A DNA stretch of 64,000 nt from Halictus rubicundus (lineage: Eukaryota > Arthropoda > Insecta > Hymenoptera > Halictidae): NCBI RefSeq assembly GCF_050948215.1, contig NW_027488855.1, positions 1 to 64,000 of the forward strand, read 5' to 3'. Shown one piece after another: positions 25,871 through 37,006 of this stretch. Made by a program: the position numbers and the translations under genes. Positions within the stretch are counted from its first letter, which is position 1; the number at the start of each line of letters is the position of its first letter. The notes below the pieces were generated by a model. The model had not been told where the DNA came from. It made no database searches and worked only from the letters and a program-made list of their open reading frames with translations.

Positions 25871-26260
25871 ACGTTAATTTTTAACATTATAAACAATTTT
25901 GCAACAACACATTTTTACGACTGTACACTGAACCCCGGAGTATAATATAAAGGAATATATAAAATACCGTTCTTTACAGATCACACAGCTAGTTATTTAC
26001 ATAAATCTAGGAAATAGTTGTTATTGCATAATTATTTTCAATAAGGGTTATAGAAATTCTGAATCAACATTTCACTATCAAAATATATAATAAAACATCG
26101 CAAACATTTAGCATTGTCAATATACTAAAATGCTTGATAATATCGATGTGCTGATCTTCCCGCTGTAACTCGCATCATGTCATTTTACGCCTGATTTTAT
26201 TTCGAGCAGCTCGCATCGGTGCGGATAGCTCGCATCGTGCGAGTACTCGACTCGACTCGC
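25871..26260 (-). repeat. Inverted diverged copy of the unit's middle (spacer 1)
   Basis: It is the reverse complement of the unit from about U1 2333 to 2715, covering the ACGTTAATTTT edge, the TTATATTATACTCCGG region, the AAATGTTTGCG region and the CG-rich hairpins. It differs from most units at several bases and has an extra ~22 bp inside the CG-rich part (CATCGGTGCGGATAG). Its CCGGGGTTCAGTG matches the U2, U7, U14 and U17 type, and its CCTAG matches the U1 type. It gives the array a pair of opposed arms. Confidence 0.88.
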
Positions 26261-26285
26261 ACAATCGAGCCGAGCTAAGCTCAAC

Positions 26286-26366
26286 CAGAGTTGGGCAAAA
26301 TGTTTATCTAAATAAAAATTTCGAGTAACGAATAAAAGATAAAAAAATTTTTATTTCCTTTTGGTA
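26286..26366 (+). mobile_element. hAT-type terminus fragment
   Basis: CAGAGTTGGGCAAAATG followed by AATAAAAGAT matches, in inverted orientation, the right terminus of the hAT-like element ending at 28811 (GCCCAACTCTG). CAGNGTTGGGCAA-like ends are typical of hAT superfamily elements. Only this end is present; it is cut off by the solo LTR starting near 26367. No 8-bp target duplication can be identified. Confidence 0.5.
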
Positions 26367-26935
26367 TGTGTTGTGGTTTGGGTGTTCAGTAAAGGATTCA
26401 CCCAATATAACAATAACCATTTATTAAATAAGCAACAAAAACTCAACGACGTAACAAGGAACAAAGAAAATGAAATAACAATGAAACAAGAACTACGGAT
26501 AAACGACTATACGAACAACTGACGGCGAATGACGACTTCTCACAACGACTGACTGACTTGAACTGACTGACTGACTGACCGACCCTGTCATCCGTCAGAA
26601 TCCGCGCTTATATCCTCCAGGAATTTCCTTCGAACAAGAAAACTTCTGGAGTGGGGATGTCGCTTCCTGTACGTGCCCCTTGGAGAAAGTTCGTGTCCTT
26701 GCACCGAACATCCGTGTCCTGGCGAAAGTCAAGGGTTGGCGGCCAAATGTGCACGCCAAGGAAAAACCCCGAACCTGGTCGCCAAATGTGCACCCCAGGT
26801 AGGAACAGACTTCCGGCGACTAAGTGTGCGCTCGGGAAGAGCTTGGGCCTGGCGACCAAGTGCGTCCAAGGTCCCAGCCCGCAGACGACGCTCCTACCTG
26901 GGTCCGATCAACCCTTCTCCAAGGGGTCCGCCACA
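26367..26935 (-). mobile_element. Solo LTR of an LTR retrotransposon (spacer 1)
   Basis: Read on the minus strand it begins TGTGGCGGACC and ends CCACAACA (or CACAACACA), giving the TG...CA ends of an LTR about 569 bp long. It has a TATA box (GGATATAAGCGC, near 26604-26616), then a (GACT)n stretch (26545-26584), and an AATAAA polyadenylation signal (plus-strand TTTATT at 26420) some 50 bp before its 3' end. The GC-rich upstream half holds four imperfect repeats around GGTCGCCAAATGTGCAC. There is no internal region and no visible flanking target-site duplication. Family not assigned; gypsy-like ends are a guess. The 83-, 117- and 134-codon frames inside are incidental. Confidence 0.75.
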
Positions 26936-27304
26936 TTACTTGAATATTGTATTTATTCTTTTTTTTTATTCTATAACTATTACAGAATATATTTTGTTGA
27001 ATAATCATTATTTTATAAATATCGCAAGAAGTTCCAAATTAATTAATTACACCTATAAATTATCGATTATAAAATAATGATTACAATGGTGAACAATATG
27101 GAAAATAAGAAGGCAATAAGAGTGTAATGAAATTATACAATAAAAGATAATTATTTTCATTCTACGCATTATACGTTTATTTATTGCCTCTGTCACTGAC
27201 GTTTTTTCCATAATTCACGAGCAAATGTTCTTTTAGTTCCACAACCGACGAGAGTATCTCGACATTAGGGCCGTTACCGACCGCTCCCAGCACCCAACTG
27301 GCAC
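26936..27304 (+). repeat. Degraded direct copy of part of the unit (spacer 1)
   Basis: It starts TTACTTGAATATTG exactly at the LTR edge and follows the unit from about U1 1828 to 2262 in the same orientation, with scattered substitutions (for example CGCAAGAAG, GTGAACAAT, TATACGTTTATT, ATTAGGGCC). One deletion of about 65 bp removes the GGTAGCGAGCGCGG segment (junction GTTCTTTTAGTTCC near 27230). It is more diverged from the units than they are from each other, so it has escaped homogenisation. Confidence 0.85.
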
Positions 27305-27333
27305 CCACTTTGAGACTCGCAGTTTAACACGGG

Positions 27334-27343
27334 GGCTGGCAGT

Positions 27344-27382
<39 letters not shown>

Positions 27383-27429
27383 GTGGGTGCACTGATCCAC
27401 CGACGAGATATATATAAAGGCTGACAGCC
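27334..27429. repeat. TA microsatellite within a hairpin (spacer 1)
   Basis: GGCTGGCAGTCTTTA, then alternating TA (27347-27379), then TCTCGT, faces its inverted partner ACGAGATATATATAAAGGC ending TGACAGCC at 27429, across a short loop with its own GGTG/CACC pairing. The arms match apart from two bases and the expanded TA tract. The copy at 50092-50185 has one TA fewer (31 against 33 bases). Confidence 0.8.
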
Positions 27430-28003
27430 TTACGGGAGAATGTGTCGCTCGAAAAATACGGTGTTGTCTACCGCTCTCTAGGATAGATTTTGGCTGGAGT
27501 AAGAAACAGAAGGCCAACGACGGTATCTCGTCGGTGCAGAAGACCACTAAGGAACTTCTCGTCGCTGAGAAGGTGAATCATCACGGACCCATATCGATTA
27601 TCAAATGTTACATTCTCCGACAAACGTATTCAAATTAAAAAGATATTTTTTTTTAGTGTTGCTTTTTAAGATCTAAAATATTAAAAGTAAAACTAATATC
27701 AAGGACGAAAAATTCGTCAAAATATTTTACGTAAGAAATTATTAAAGCATAATTTTAGGAAAATCAATTTCTACTTCCATATGAGATACCTTAATTTGTA
27801 ATTTAAAAATATTTCATGAACAAGCATTATTTCCTTACACTTTTTTTTTTATAGATAATTGTTCCAAGAATCGATCTGTGGGAACAGAAATATGTTGAAA
27901 ACCAGAGTAGCGTTTATTTAACGTACTATTCCGAATAGTATAGAGTTTGAGAGAGAATCACGTGGATGAATTAATATAATATAAAATAATATAATTGTAG
28001 AAG
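27430..28003. other. AT-rich spacer stretch with no recognised feature
   Basis: The left ~150 bp is of mixed composition and contains the tail of a minus-strand 104-codon frame (27233-27547), which runs through the TA tract and is not credible. The rest is AT-rich with T-runs near 27649 and 27842. I see no gene, RNA or repeat structure here beyond its exact recurrence in spacer 2. Confidence 0.5.
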
Positions 28004-28811
28004 CAAAGATGGGCAAATTTTTATTGAAATAGACATTTCAAACAGCGAATAAAAGATAAAAAATGATTTGTTACGCGTCAAATAAAAATAATTATGTTAT
28101 CTCTATTCCGCACGTAATGAATTTATTCGACGAATAAAGATTTTTTTATAAAGACCGACCAACAGCCTACAATGTAAGCAGATGGAGAATCCAACATTAT
28201 TGGCAATTTATGCTTTTATGTTTTTAATCAGAACAATATTGTTAATACGAATGAGTTGTAGAGCTCATCCCGATCAAAATGAGTCTAAACACGACATCAT
28301 TTGGACTGTCTTTAATGAGATTGTAATTTTTATCGTAACATTACGTATCAGTGAAACTTGGTCGATTACACCCGAATTTCACCTCATTTTCATCAGGAAA
28401 ATCCCCTCCATTCGCTCGTCACAATTTCATGAGGATATATTGCACAATCTAAAAGTTTAAACTTTCATTCGTGCGCGATTCTCCATCCGTTTACATTGTA
28501 TGTCGTCTGTCGTCGCTGGGTCTTTGAAGCTCGGCACTCGGCAAAAGTTATTCGAGCATTTATTTGAAGCCTTCGAATAAATGATACAGATGAAAGATGA
28601 AAAAATTTCTCGTAGTTTGAATAAATCCGCTTCGAATAAAAAAAAGTATCTTTATTCGTCGGATAAATTCTCGTCGAATAAAATTATTTATTCGATACTC
28701 GTCGAATAAGGATACCTTTTTTATTCGAACCTTCGAATAACGAATAAAGATGAAGTATCTTTTATTCGAATCGTTATTTAAATAATTTTTATCTAATAAT
28801 GCCCAACTCTG
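28004..28811. mobile_element. hAT-like non-autonomous element (MITE-like), composite
   Basis: The left end CAAAGATGGGCAAA and the right end, read in reverse as CAGAGTTGGGCA, are imperfect inverted termini of hAT type, each followed by AATAAAAGAT-like or TTCGAATAA-like subterminal motifs. The ~808 bp between them carries no transposase frame, and a second inverted-repeat element (28153-28517) sits inside it. Flanking 8-mers (TGTAGAAG and GGCACACC) do not match, so any target duplication is lost. The element straddles the spacer/U11 boundary. Confidence 0.5.
28153..28517. mobile_element. Nested inverted-repeat element around the unit start
   Basis: Arms of about 38 bp (28153-28191 and 28480-28517) are imperfect inverted repeats with the core TACAATGTAA and GATGGAGAATC. 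The palindrome that starts each unit lies inside, near the right arm (28451-28466, here AAAAGTTTAAACTTTC). Short-unit junctions keep only the right arm. A 92-codon frame (28182-28460) fills the interior. The superfamily is unknown; length and structure resemble a small MITE. Confidence 0.55.
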
Positions 28812-31675
28812 GGCACACCAGAATGACTGGCATTCAAAAGGAGAGAATATCCGTCTACGATACATATAATGTTGCACGGAGAAGCGGACAGCGAAACTAG
28901 AGAAGCGTCCTCCCCGAGGAGTGGGCCACACATTGTCGGCTATATCGGTGTGAGACCAGAAGACCACTACTAATCCAATCACAAAGCTTCTTTATTTTTC
29001 GTTATTTTTTTTTTTTTTTAACTTTTACCAACATATTCGTGACATTTTTCTGATTAAAATGAAACCAAATATGATATAATTCCGACGATAATTGCTTGTG
29101 TAATGAACGATTGATGTTTCGGACGCGAAAAAGGACAGCGTATGGGAAAGAAAGAGCCGCGGAGAGTCGAAGCGTTCGGAAAAGATGAAAGACTGGCGTG
29201 AGCTCAGGCCTTTAAATAAAAAAATAAACTTTTTCATTATTAATTATTTTTCTATCGGACTTTCACCAACATACTCGTGGCATTTTTCTAAGGAAAACGG
29301 TACCAAATATGACAAAATTCCGATGATATTTACTTGTGTAATGAACGACGGAAGTTTCGGACGCAAAGAAGGACAGCATATGAAAAGAAAGAGACGCGGC
29401 GAGTCCTTCCCGCCTCGAGTTCGACAGCTTGGTTTTCGCCGCGGACAAATAGATGTGGTTACTAATGTATATGTATTGACAATTACTCACAGAAAGTTAA
29501 ATTTAACAATACAATTAATGATTATACATAAAGTTTATTGCTGATAAAATATAAAGAATATTAAATGTAAAGAAACAATTCTATAAGGTATAAAAAATAG
29601 CAATCAATACAATTATAATTAAAACTTAAAATGACAGACACTTTTCAAAACTTTTATCTGTACCTCTATGTTAGGGATACAGAAGCTGAAAATTTCATCG
29701 AAATCGGTTGACGGAGAAAAAAACAACGTGCATTGCAAGATATAAGAATCTGTGTATCTGTGTGTCTGTACAAATAGCAATAATACTGCCACCAAATAGC
29801 TTTATATGGATAAGATCCGTCGAAAGTTAGTTTCATTACATAACACTTTTATTTCGTTACTACCTTTACTTGAATAATTGCAGTCCAGCATTAGAAGTGG
29901 TATTATCGGTTAAATAAGTAAAAAAATAATTTTCTGTGTTTGTTACTACGGATCACAATAAGAACGATTGAATTTTGTCATTACTTGAATATTGTATTTA
30001 TTCTTTTTTTTTATTCTATAACTATTACAGAATATATTTTGTTGAATAATCATTATTTTATAAATATCGCAATAAGTTCCAAATTAATTAATTTCACCTA
30101 TAAACTATCGATTATAAAATAATGATTACAATGGTGCACAATATGGAAAATAAGAAGGCAATAATAGTGTAATGAAATTATACAATAAAAAATAATTATT
30201 CTCATTCTACGCATTATCCGTTTATTTATTGCCTATGTCACTGACGTTTCTTCCGTAATTCACGAGCAAATGTTCTATTTAGGTAGCGAGCGCGGCATGT
30301 TTAGCGATGTTGGTATTTGAGATCAGTGATAGTTCCACCTTCTTAGTTCCACAACCGACGAGAGTATCTCGACATTGGGGCCGTTACCGACCGATCCCAG
30401 CACCCACCTGGCACTAGGCCTGCAGCCAAGCTCGCATATGCGAGCCGAGCTCGGGTCCAGTCGAGCCGGGACTCGCTTTTCGAGTCGAGTCGAGTACTCG
30501 CACGATGCGAGCTGCTCGCAACGAAGCGAACGGCTCGAAATAAAATCAGGCGTAAAATGACATGATGCGAGTTACAGCAGGAAGATCAGCACATTGATAT
30601 TATCAAGCATTTTAGTATATTGACAATGCTAAATGTTTGCGATGTTTTATTATATATTTTGATAGTGAAATGTTGATTCAGAATTTGTATAACCCTTATT
30701 GAAAATAATTATGCAATAACAACTATTTCCTAGATTTATGTAAATAACTAGATGTGATCTGTAAAGAACGGTATTTTATATATTCCTTTATATTATACTC
30801 CGGTTCACTGTACAGTCGTAAAAATGTGTTGTCGCAAAATTGTTTATAATGTTGAAAATTAACGTGAAACCAAGTTGGAAGTTGGAAGTTCCAACAGCCT
30901 GTCATTCGGTACTGTGCAAGTATAGGTGATAAGATTTAAAAGGGCATAGCCGATTAAGATGGTCAAAACAATTGGAACCGCAAAAAGATTCCATTTCAAA
31001 CAGTATTGATTTCTTGATTTTCTGGAAATGACAGACGTAGAGTTCAAAATTCTTTTCACGGAATCTTACCAATTTTCACAAGCAATTTCATATCTGGCGG
31101 AAATCGTAGACGAACACAATAATATAAATATTCATTGCCTAATCAATGTTACTTCAATATTTTTAAAACATTAAAAAAATATTGTTAAAATCACATGAAT
31201 AAATAATATAAGAAATTGAAAAAATAAAGATGATGTATGGGAAAAAACATTTACCACCGACGGGATAAGAACCCCAGCGTATCCGCTCCTTAGTTCGACA
31301 CACGTCCGGCGATGTTACAAAACTTTACGAACATTCTGGTATATATCACACAAAATACAATTTATTCTTTCTCTAAAATCACATTTCTTAGGTCAAAGAA
31401 TTACTTGTTTCAATTTAATAATGCTAAAAATTACTTAATATATAGCTGCGATAAAACCAACAAGTGTAACTTTCCTCCTAATAGCAAAAACGTCGAAAAA
31501 ATTCGGTTTTTATTGTTTTTTGACGATGATGTCCCACAACAAAAAATCTAAAAAAAATTGACGACACTGCCTGTTATAGTACTTTAACAAGGAACTAAAC
31601 AGTAGAATAGCATTTTTCCGATTTTTTGGAGGTTTTTCATTTTTTTTACGACCACAGTTTGTAACAAAAAAATCA
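28451..31675 (+). repeat. Tandem repeat unit U11 (long form, 3225 bp)
   Basis: First unit after spacer 1. The palindrome is imperfect (A instead of G at its first base) and the next bases read TTCATTCGTGCG. The long segment is 28628-29778 with private changes CCCGCCTCGAG (near 29411) and TATCTGTACC (near 29656). The right half is of the U1 type (CCTAG, TCTCTAAAATC, 27-bp deletion). Confidence 0.92.
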
Positions 31676-33778
31676 GAAAGTTTAAACTTTCATACGTGCG
31701 CGATTCTCCATCCGTTTACATTGTATGTCGTCTGTCGTCGCTGGGTCTTTGAAGCTCGGCACTCGGCAAAAGTTATTCGAGCATTTATTTGAAGCCTTCG
31801 AATAAATGATACAGATGAAAGATGAAAAAATTTCTCGTAGTTTGAATAAATCAAATAATACTGCCACCAAATAGCTTTATATGGATAAGATCCGTCGAAA
31901 GTTAGTTTCATTACATAACACTTTTATTTCGTTACTACCTTTACTTGAATAATTGCAGTCCAGCATTAGAAGTGGTATTATCGGTTAAATAAGTAAAAAA
32001 AAATAATTTTCTGTGTTTGTTACTACGGATCACAATAAGAACGATTGAATTTTGTCATTACTTGAATATTGTATTTATTCTTTTTTTTTTCATTCTATAA
32101 CTATTACAGAATATATTTTGTTGAATAATCATTATTTTATAAATATCGCAATAAGTTCCAAATTAATTAATTACACCTATAAACTATCGATTATAAAACA
32201 ATGATTACAATGGTGAATAATATGGAAAATAAGAAGGCAATAATAGTGTAATGAAATTATACAATAAAAAATAATTATTTTCATTCTACGCATTATCCGT
32301 TTATTTATTGCCTATGTCACTGACGTTTCTTCCGTAATTCACGAGCAAATGTTCTATTTAGGTAGCGAGCGCGGCATGTTTAGCGATGTTGGTATTTGAG
32401 ATCAGTGATAGTTCCACTTTCTTAGTTCCACAACCGACGAGAGTATCTCGACATTGGGGCCGTTACCGACCGATCCCAGCACCCACCTGGCACTAGGCCT
32501 GCAGCCAAGCTCGCATATGCGAGCCGAGCTCGGGTCCAGTCGAGCCGGGACTCGCTTTTCGAGTCGAGTCGAGTACTCGCACGATGCGAGCTGCTCGCAA
32601 CGAAGCGAACGGCTCGAAATAAAATCAGGCGTAAAATGACATGATGCGAGTTACAGCAGGAAGATCAGCACATTGATATTATCAAGCATTTTAGTATATT
32701 GACAATGCTAAATGTTTGCGATGTTTTATTATATATTTTGATAGTGAAATGTTGATTCAGAATTTGTATAACCCTTATTGAAAATAATTATGCAATAACA
32801 ACTATTTAGATTTATGTAAATAACTAGATGTGATCTGTAAAGAACGGTATTTTATATATTCCTTTATATTATACTCCGGTTCACTGTACAGTCGTAAAAA
32901 TGTGTTGTCGCAAAATTGTTTATAATGTTGAAAATTAACGTGAAACCAAGTTGGAAGTTGGAAGTTCCAACAGCCTGTCATTCGGTACTGTGCAAGTATA
33001 GGTGATAAGATTTAAAAGGGCATAGCCGATTAAGATGGTCAAAACAATTGGAACCGCAAAAAGATTCCATTTCAAACAGTATTGATTTCTTGATTTTCTG
33101 GAAATGACAGACGTAGATTTCAAAATTCTTTTCACGGAATCTTACCAATTTTCACAAGCAATTTCATATCTGGCGGAAATCGTAGACGAACACAATAATA
33201 TAAATATTCATTGCCTAATCAATGTTACTTCAATATTTTTAAAACATTAAAAAAATATTGTTAAAATCACATGAATAAATAATATAAGAAATTGAAAAAA
33301 TAAAGATGATGTATGGGAAAAAACATTTACCACCGACGGGATAAGAACCCCAGCGTATCCGCTCCTTAGTTCGACACACGTCCGGCGATGTTACAAAACT
33401 TTACGAACATTCTGGTATATATCACACAAAATACAATTTATTCTTTCTCTTAAATCACATTTCTTAGGTCAAAGAATTACTTGTTTCAATTTAATAATGC
33501 TAAAAATTACTTAATATATAGCTGCGATAAAACCAACAAGTGTAACTTTCCTCCTAATAGCAAAAACGTCGAAAAAATTCGGTTTTTATTGTTTTTTGAC
33601 GATGATGTCCCACAACAAAAAATCTAAAAAAAATTGACGACACTGCCTGTTATAGTACTTTAACAAGGAACTAAACAGTAGAATAGCATGTTTTCAAATT
33701 TTTGAGAAATCTGCATTTTTCCGATTTTTTGGAGGTTTTTCATTTTTTTTACGACCACAGTTTGTAACAAAAAAATCA
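31676..33778 (+). repeat. Tandem repeat unit U12 (short form, 2103 bp)
   Basis: Carries CTATTTAG with CCGGTTCACTG, and GACGTAGATTTC near 33115 as in U8 and U20. The full 27-bp segment is present. It is near-identical to U20. Confidence 0.92.
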
Positions 33779-36700
33779 GAAAGTTTAAACTTTCATACGT
33801 GCGCGATTCTCCATCCGTTTACATTGTATGTCGTCTGTCGTCGCTGGGTCTTTGAAGCTCGGCACTCGGCAAAAGTTATTCGAGCATTTATTTGAAGCCT
33901 TCGAATAAATGATACAGATGAAAGATGAAAAAATTTCTCGTAGTTTGAATAAATCCGCTTCGAATAAAAAAAAGTATCTTTATTCGTCGGATAAATTCTC
34001 GTCGAATAAAATTATTTATTCGATACTCGTCGAATAAGGATACCTTTTTTATTCGAACCTTCGAATAACGAATAAAGATGAAGTATCTTTTATTCGAATC
34101 GTTATTTAAATAATTTTTATCTAATAATGCCCAACTCTGGGCACACCAGAATGACTGGCATTCAAAAGGAGAGAATATCCGTCTACGACACATATAATGT
34201 TGCACGGAGAAGCGGACAGCGAAACTAGAGAAGCGTCCTCCCCGAGGAGTGGGCCACACATTGTCGGCTATATCGGTGTGAGACCAGAAGACCACTACTA
34301 ATCCAATCACAAAACTTCTTTATTTTTCGTTATTTTTTTTTTTTTTAACTTTTACCAACATATTCGTGACATTTTTCTGATTAAAATGAAATCAAATATG
34401 ATATAATTCCGACGATAATTGCTTGTGTAATGAACGATTGATGTTTCGGACGCGAAAAAGGACAGCGTATGGGAAAGAAAGAGCCGCGGAGAGTCGAAGC
34501 GTTCGGAAAAGATGAAAGACTGGCGTGAGCTCAGGCCTTTAAATAAAAAAATAAACTTTTTCATTATTAATTATTTTTCTATCGGACTTTCACCAACATA
34601 CTCGTGGCATTTTTCTAAGGAAAACGGTACCAAATATGACAAAATTCCGATGATATTTACTTGTGTAATGAACGACGGAAGTTTCGGACGCAAAGAAGGA
34701 CAGCATATGAAAAGAAAGAGACGCGGCGAGTCCTTCCCGTCTCGAGTTCGACAGCTTGGTTTTCGCCGCGGACAAATAGATGTGGTTACTAATGTATATG
34801 TATTGACAATTACTCACAGAAAGTTAAATTTAACAATACAATTAATGATTATACATAAAGTTTATTGCTGATAAAATATAAAGAATATTAAATGTAAAGA
34901 AACAATTCTATAAGGTATAAAAAATAGCAATCAATACAATTATAATTAAAACTTAAAATGACAGACACTTTTCAAAACTTTTATCTCTACCTCTATGTTA
35001 GGGATACAGAAGCTGAAAATTTCATCGAAATCGGTTGACGGAGAAAAAAACAACGTGCATTGCAAGATATAAGAATCTGTGTATCTGTGTGTCTGTACAA
35101 ATAGCAATAATACTGCCACCAAATAGCTTTATATGGATAAGATCCGTCGAAAGTTAGTTTCATTACATAACACTTTTATTTCGTTACTACCTTTACTTGA
35201 ATAATTGCAGTCCAGCATTAGAAGTGGTATTATCGGTTAAATAAGTAAAAAAATAATTTTCTGTGTTTGTTACTACGGATCACAATAAGAACGATTGAAT
35301 TTTGTCATTACTTGAATATTGTATTTATTCTTTTTTTTTTTTATTCTATAACTATTACAGAATATATTTTGTTGAATAATCATTATTTTATAAATATCGC
35401 AATAAGTTCCAAATTAATTAATTTCACCTATAAACTATCGATTATAAAATAATGATTACAATGGTGAATAATATGGAAAATAAGAAGGCAATAATAGTGT
35501 AATGAAATTATACAATAAAAAAATAATTATTCTCATTCTACGCATTATCCGTTTATTTATTGCCTATGTCACTGACGTTTCTTCCGTAATTCACGAGCAA
35601 ATGTTCTATTTAGGTAGCGAGCGCGGCATGTTTAGCGATGTTGGTATTTGAGATCAGTGATAGTTCCACTTTCTTAGTTCCACAACCGACGAGAGTATCT
35701 CGACATTGGGGCCGTTACCGACCGATCCCAGCACCCACCTGGCACTAGGCCTGCAGCCAAGCTCGCATATGCGAGCCGAGCTCGGGTCCAGTCGAGCCGG
35801 GACTCGCTTTTCGAGTCGAGTCGAGTACTCGCATGATGCGAGCTGCTCGCAACGAAGCGAACGGCTCGAAATAAAATCAGGCGTAAAATGACATGATGCG
35901 AGTTACAGCAGGAAGATCAGCACATTGATATTATCAAGCATTTTAGTATATTGACAATGCTAAATGTTTGCGATGTTTTATTATATATTTTGATAGTGAA
36001 ATGTTGATTCAGAATTTGTATAACCCTTATTGAAAATAATTATGCAATAACAACTATTTCCTAGATTTATGTAAATAACTAGATGTGATCTGTAAAGAAC
36101 GGTATTTTATATATTCCTTTATATTATACTCCGGTTCACTGTACAGTCGTAAAAATGTGTTGTCGCAAAATTGTTTATAATGTTGAAAATTAACGTGAAA
36201 CCAAGTTGGAAGTTGGAAGTTCCAACAGCCTGTCATTCGGTACTGTGCAAGTATAGGTGATAAGATTTAAAAGGGCATAGCCGATTAAGATGGTCAAAAC
36301 AATTGGAACCGCAAAAAGATTCCATTTCAAACAGTATTGATTTCTTGATTTTCTGGAAATGACAGACGTAGAGTTCAAAATTCTTTTCACGGAATCTTAC
36401 CAATTTTCACAAGCAATTTCATATCTGGCGGAAATCGTAGACGAACACAATAATATAAATATTCATTGCCTAATCAATGTTACTTCAATATTTTTAAAAC
36501 ATTAAAAAAATATTGTTAAAATCACATGAATAAATAATATAAGAAATTGAAAAAATAAAGATGATGTATGGGAAAAAACATTTACCACCGACGGGATAAG
36601 AACCCCAGCGTATCCGCTCCTTAGTTCGACACACGTCCGGCGATGTTACAAAACTTTACGAACATTCTGGTATATATCACACAAAATACAATTTATTCTT

Positions 36701-37006
36701 TCTCTAAAATCACATTTCTTAGGTCAAAGAATTACTTGTTTCAATTTAATAATGCTAAAAATTACTTAATATATAGCTGCGATAAAACCAACAAGTGTAA
36801 CTTTCCTCCTAATAGCAAAAACGTCGAAAAAATTCGGTTTTTATTGTTTTTTGACGATGATGTCCCACAACAAAAAATCTAAAAAAAATTGACGACACTG
36901 CCTGTTATAGTACTTTAACAAGGAACTAAACAGTAGAATAGCATTTTTCCGATTTTTTGGAGGTTTTTCATTTTTTTTACGACCACAGTTTGTAACAAAA
37001 AAATCA
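33779..37006 (+). repeat. Tandem repeat unit U13 (long form, 3228 bp)
   Basis: Same length and same diagnostic variants as U1 and U21, including CTCGCATGATGCGAG and the GACACATATAATGTTGC form of the long segment (33956-35105). Its offset from U1 is a constant 33480. Confidence 0.92.

Larger units (their letters stand above)
24731..28450 (+). repeat. Spacer 1 (composite, ~3.72 kb)
   Basis: A complete spacer between U10 and U11. It repeats at 47489-51206 and, truncated, at 61874-64000. Copies 1 and 2 look identical apart from one TA dinucleotide in the hairpin. Copy 3 has only a handful of differences, for example GATGGTCCAAAATC near 62214, TTACATGTC near 62328, AAGTCTAAGAC near 62770 and CTGTGCAAAGCGC near 62881. 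The sub-parts are annotated separately. No credible gene. Confidence 0.9.

Noticed and set aside
26608..27077. Overlapping 83-, 117- and 134-codon frames on both strands
   Set aside because: They lie inside the GC-rich solo LTR and its flank. Openness on both strands follows from low stop-codon density in GC-rich DNA.
28004..28811. Autonomous hAT transposon
   Set aside because: No transposase frame or fragment is present between the termini, so it is called non-autonomous at most.
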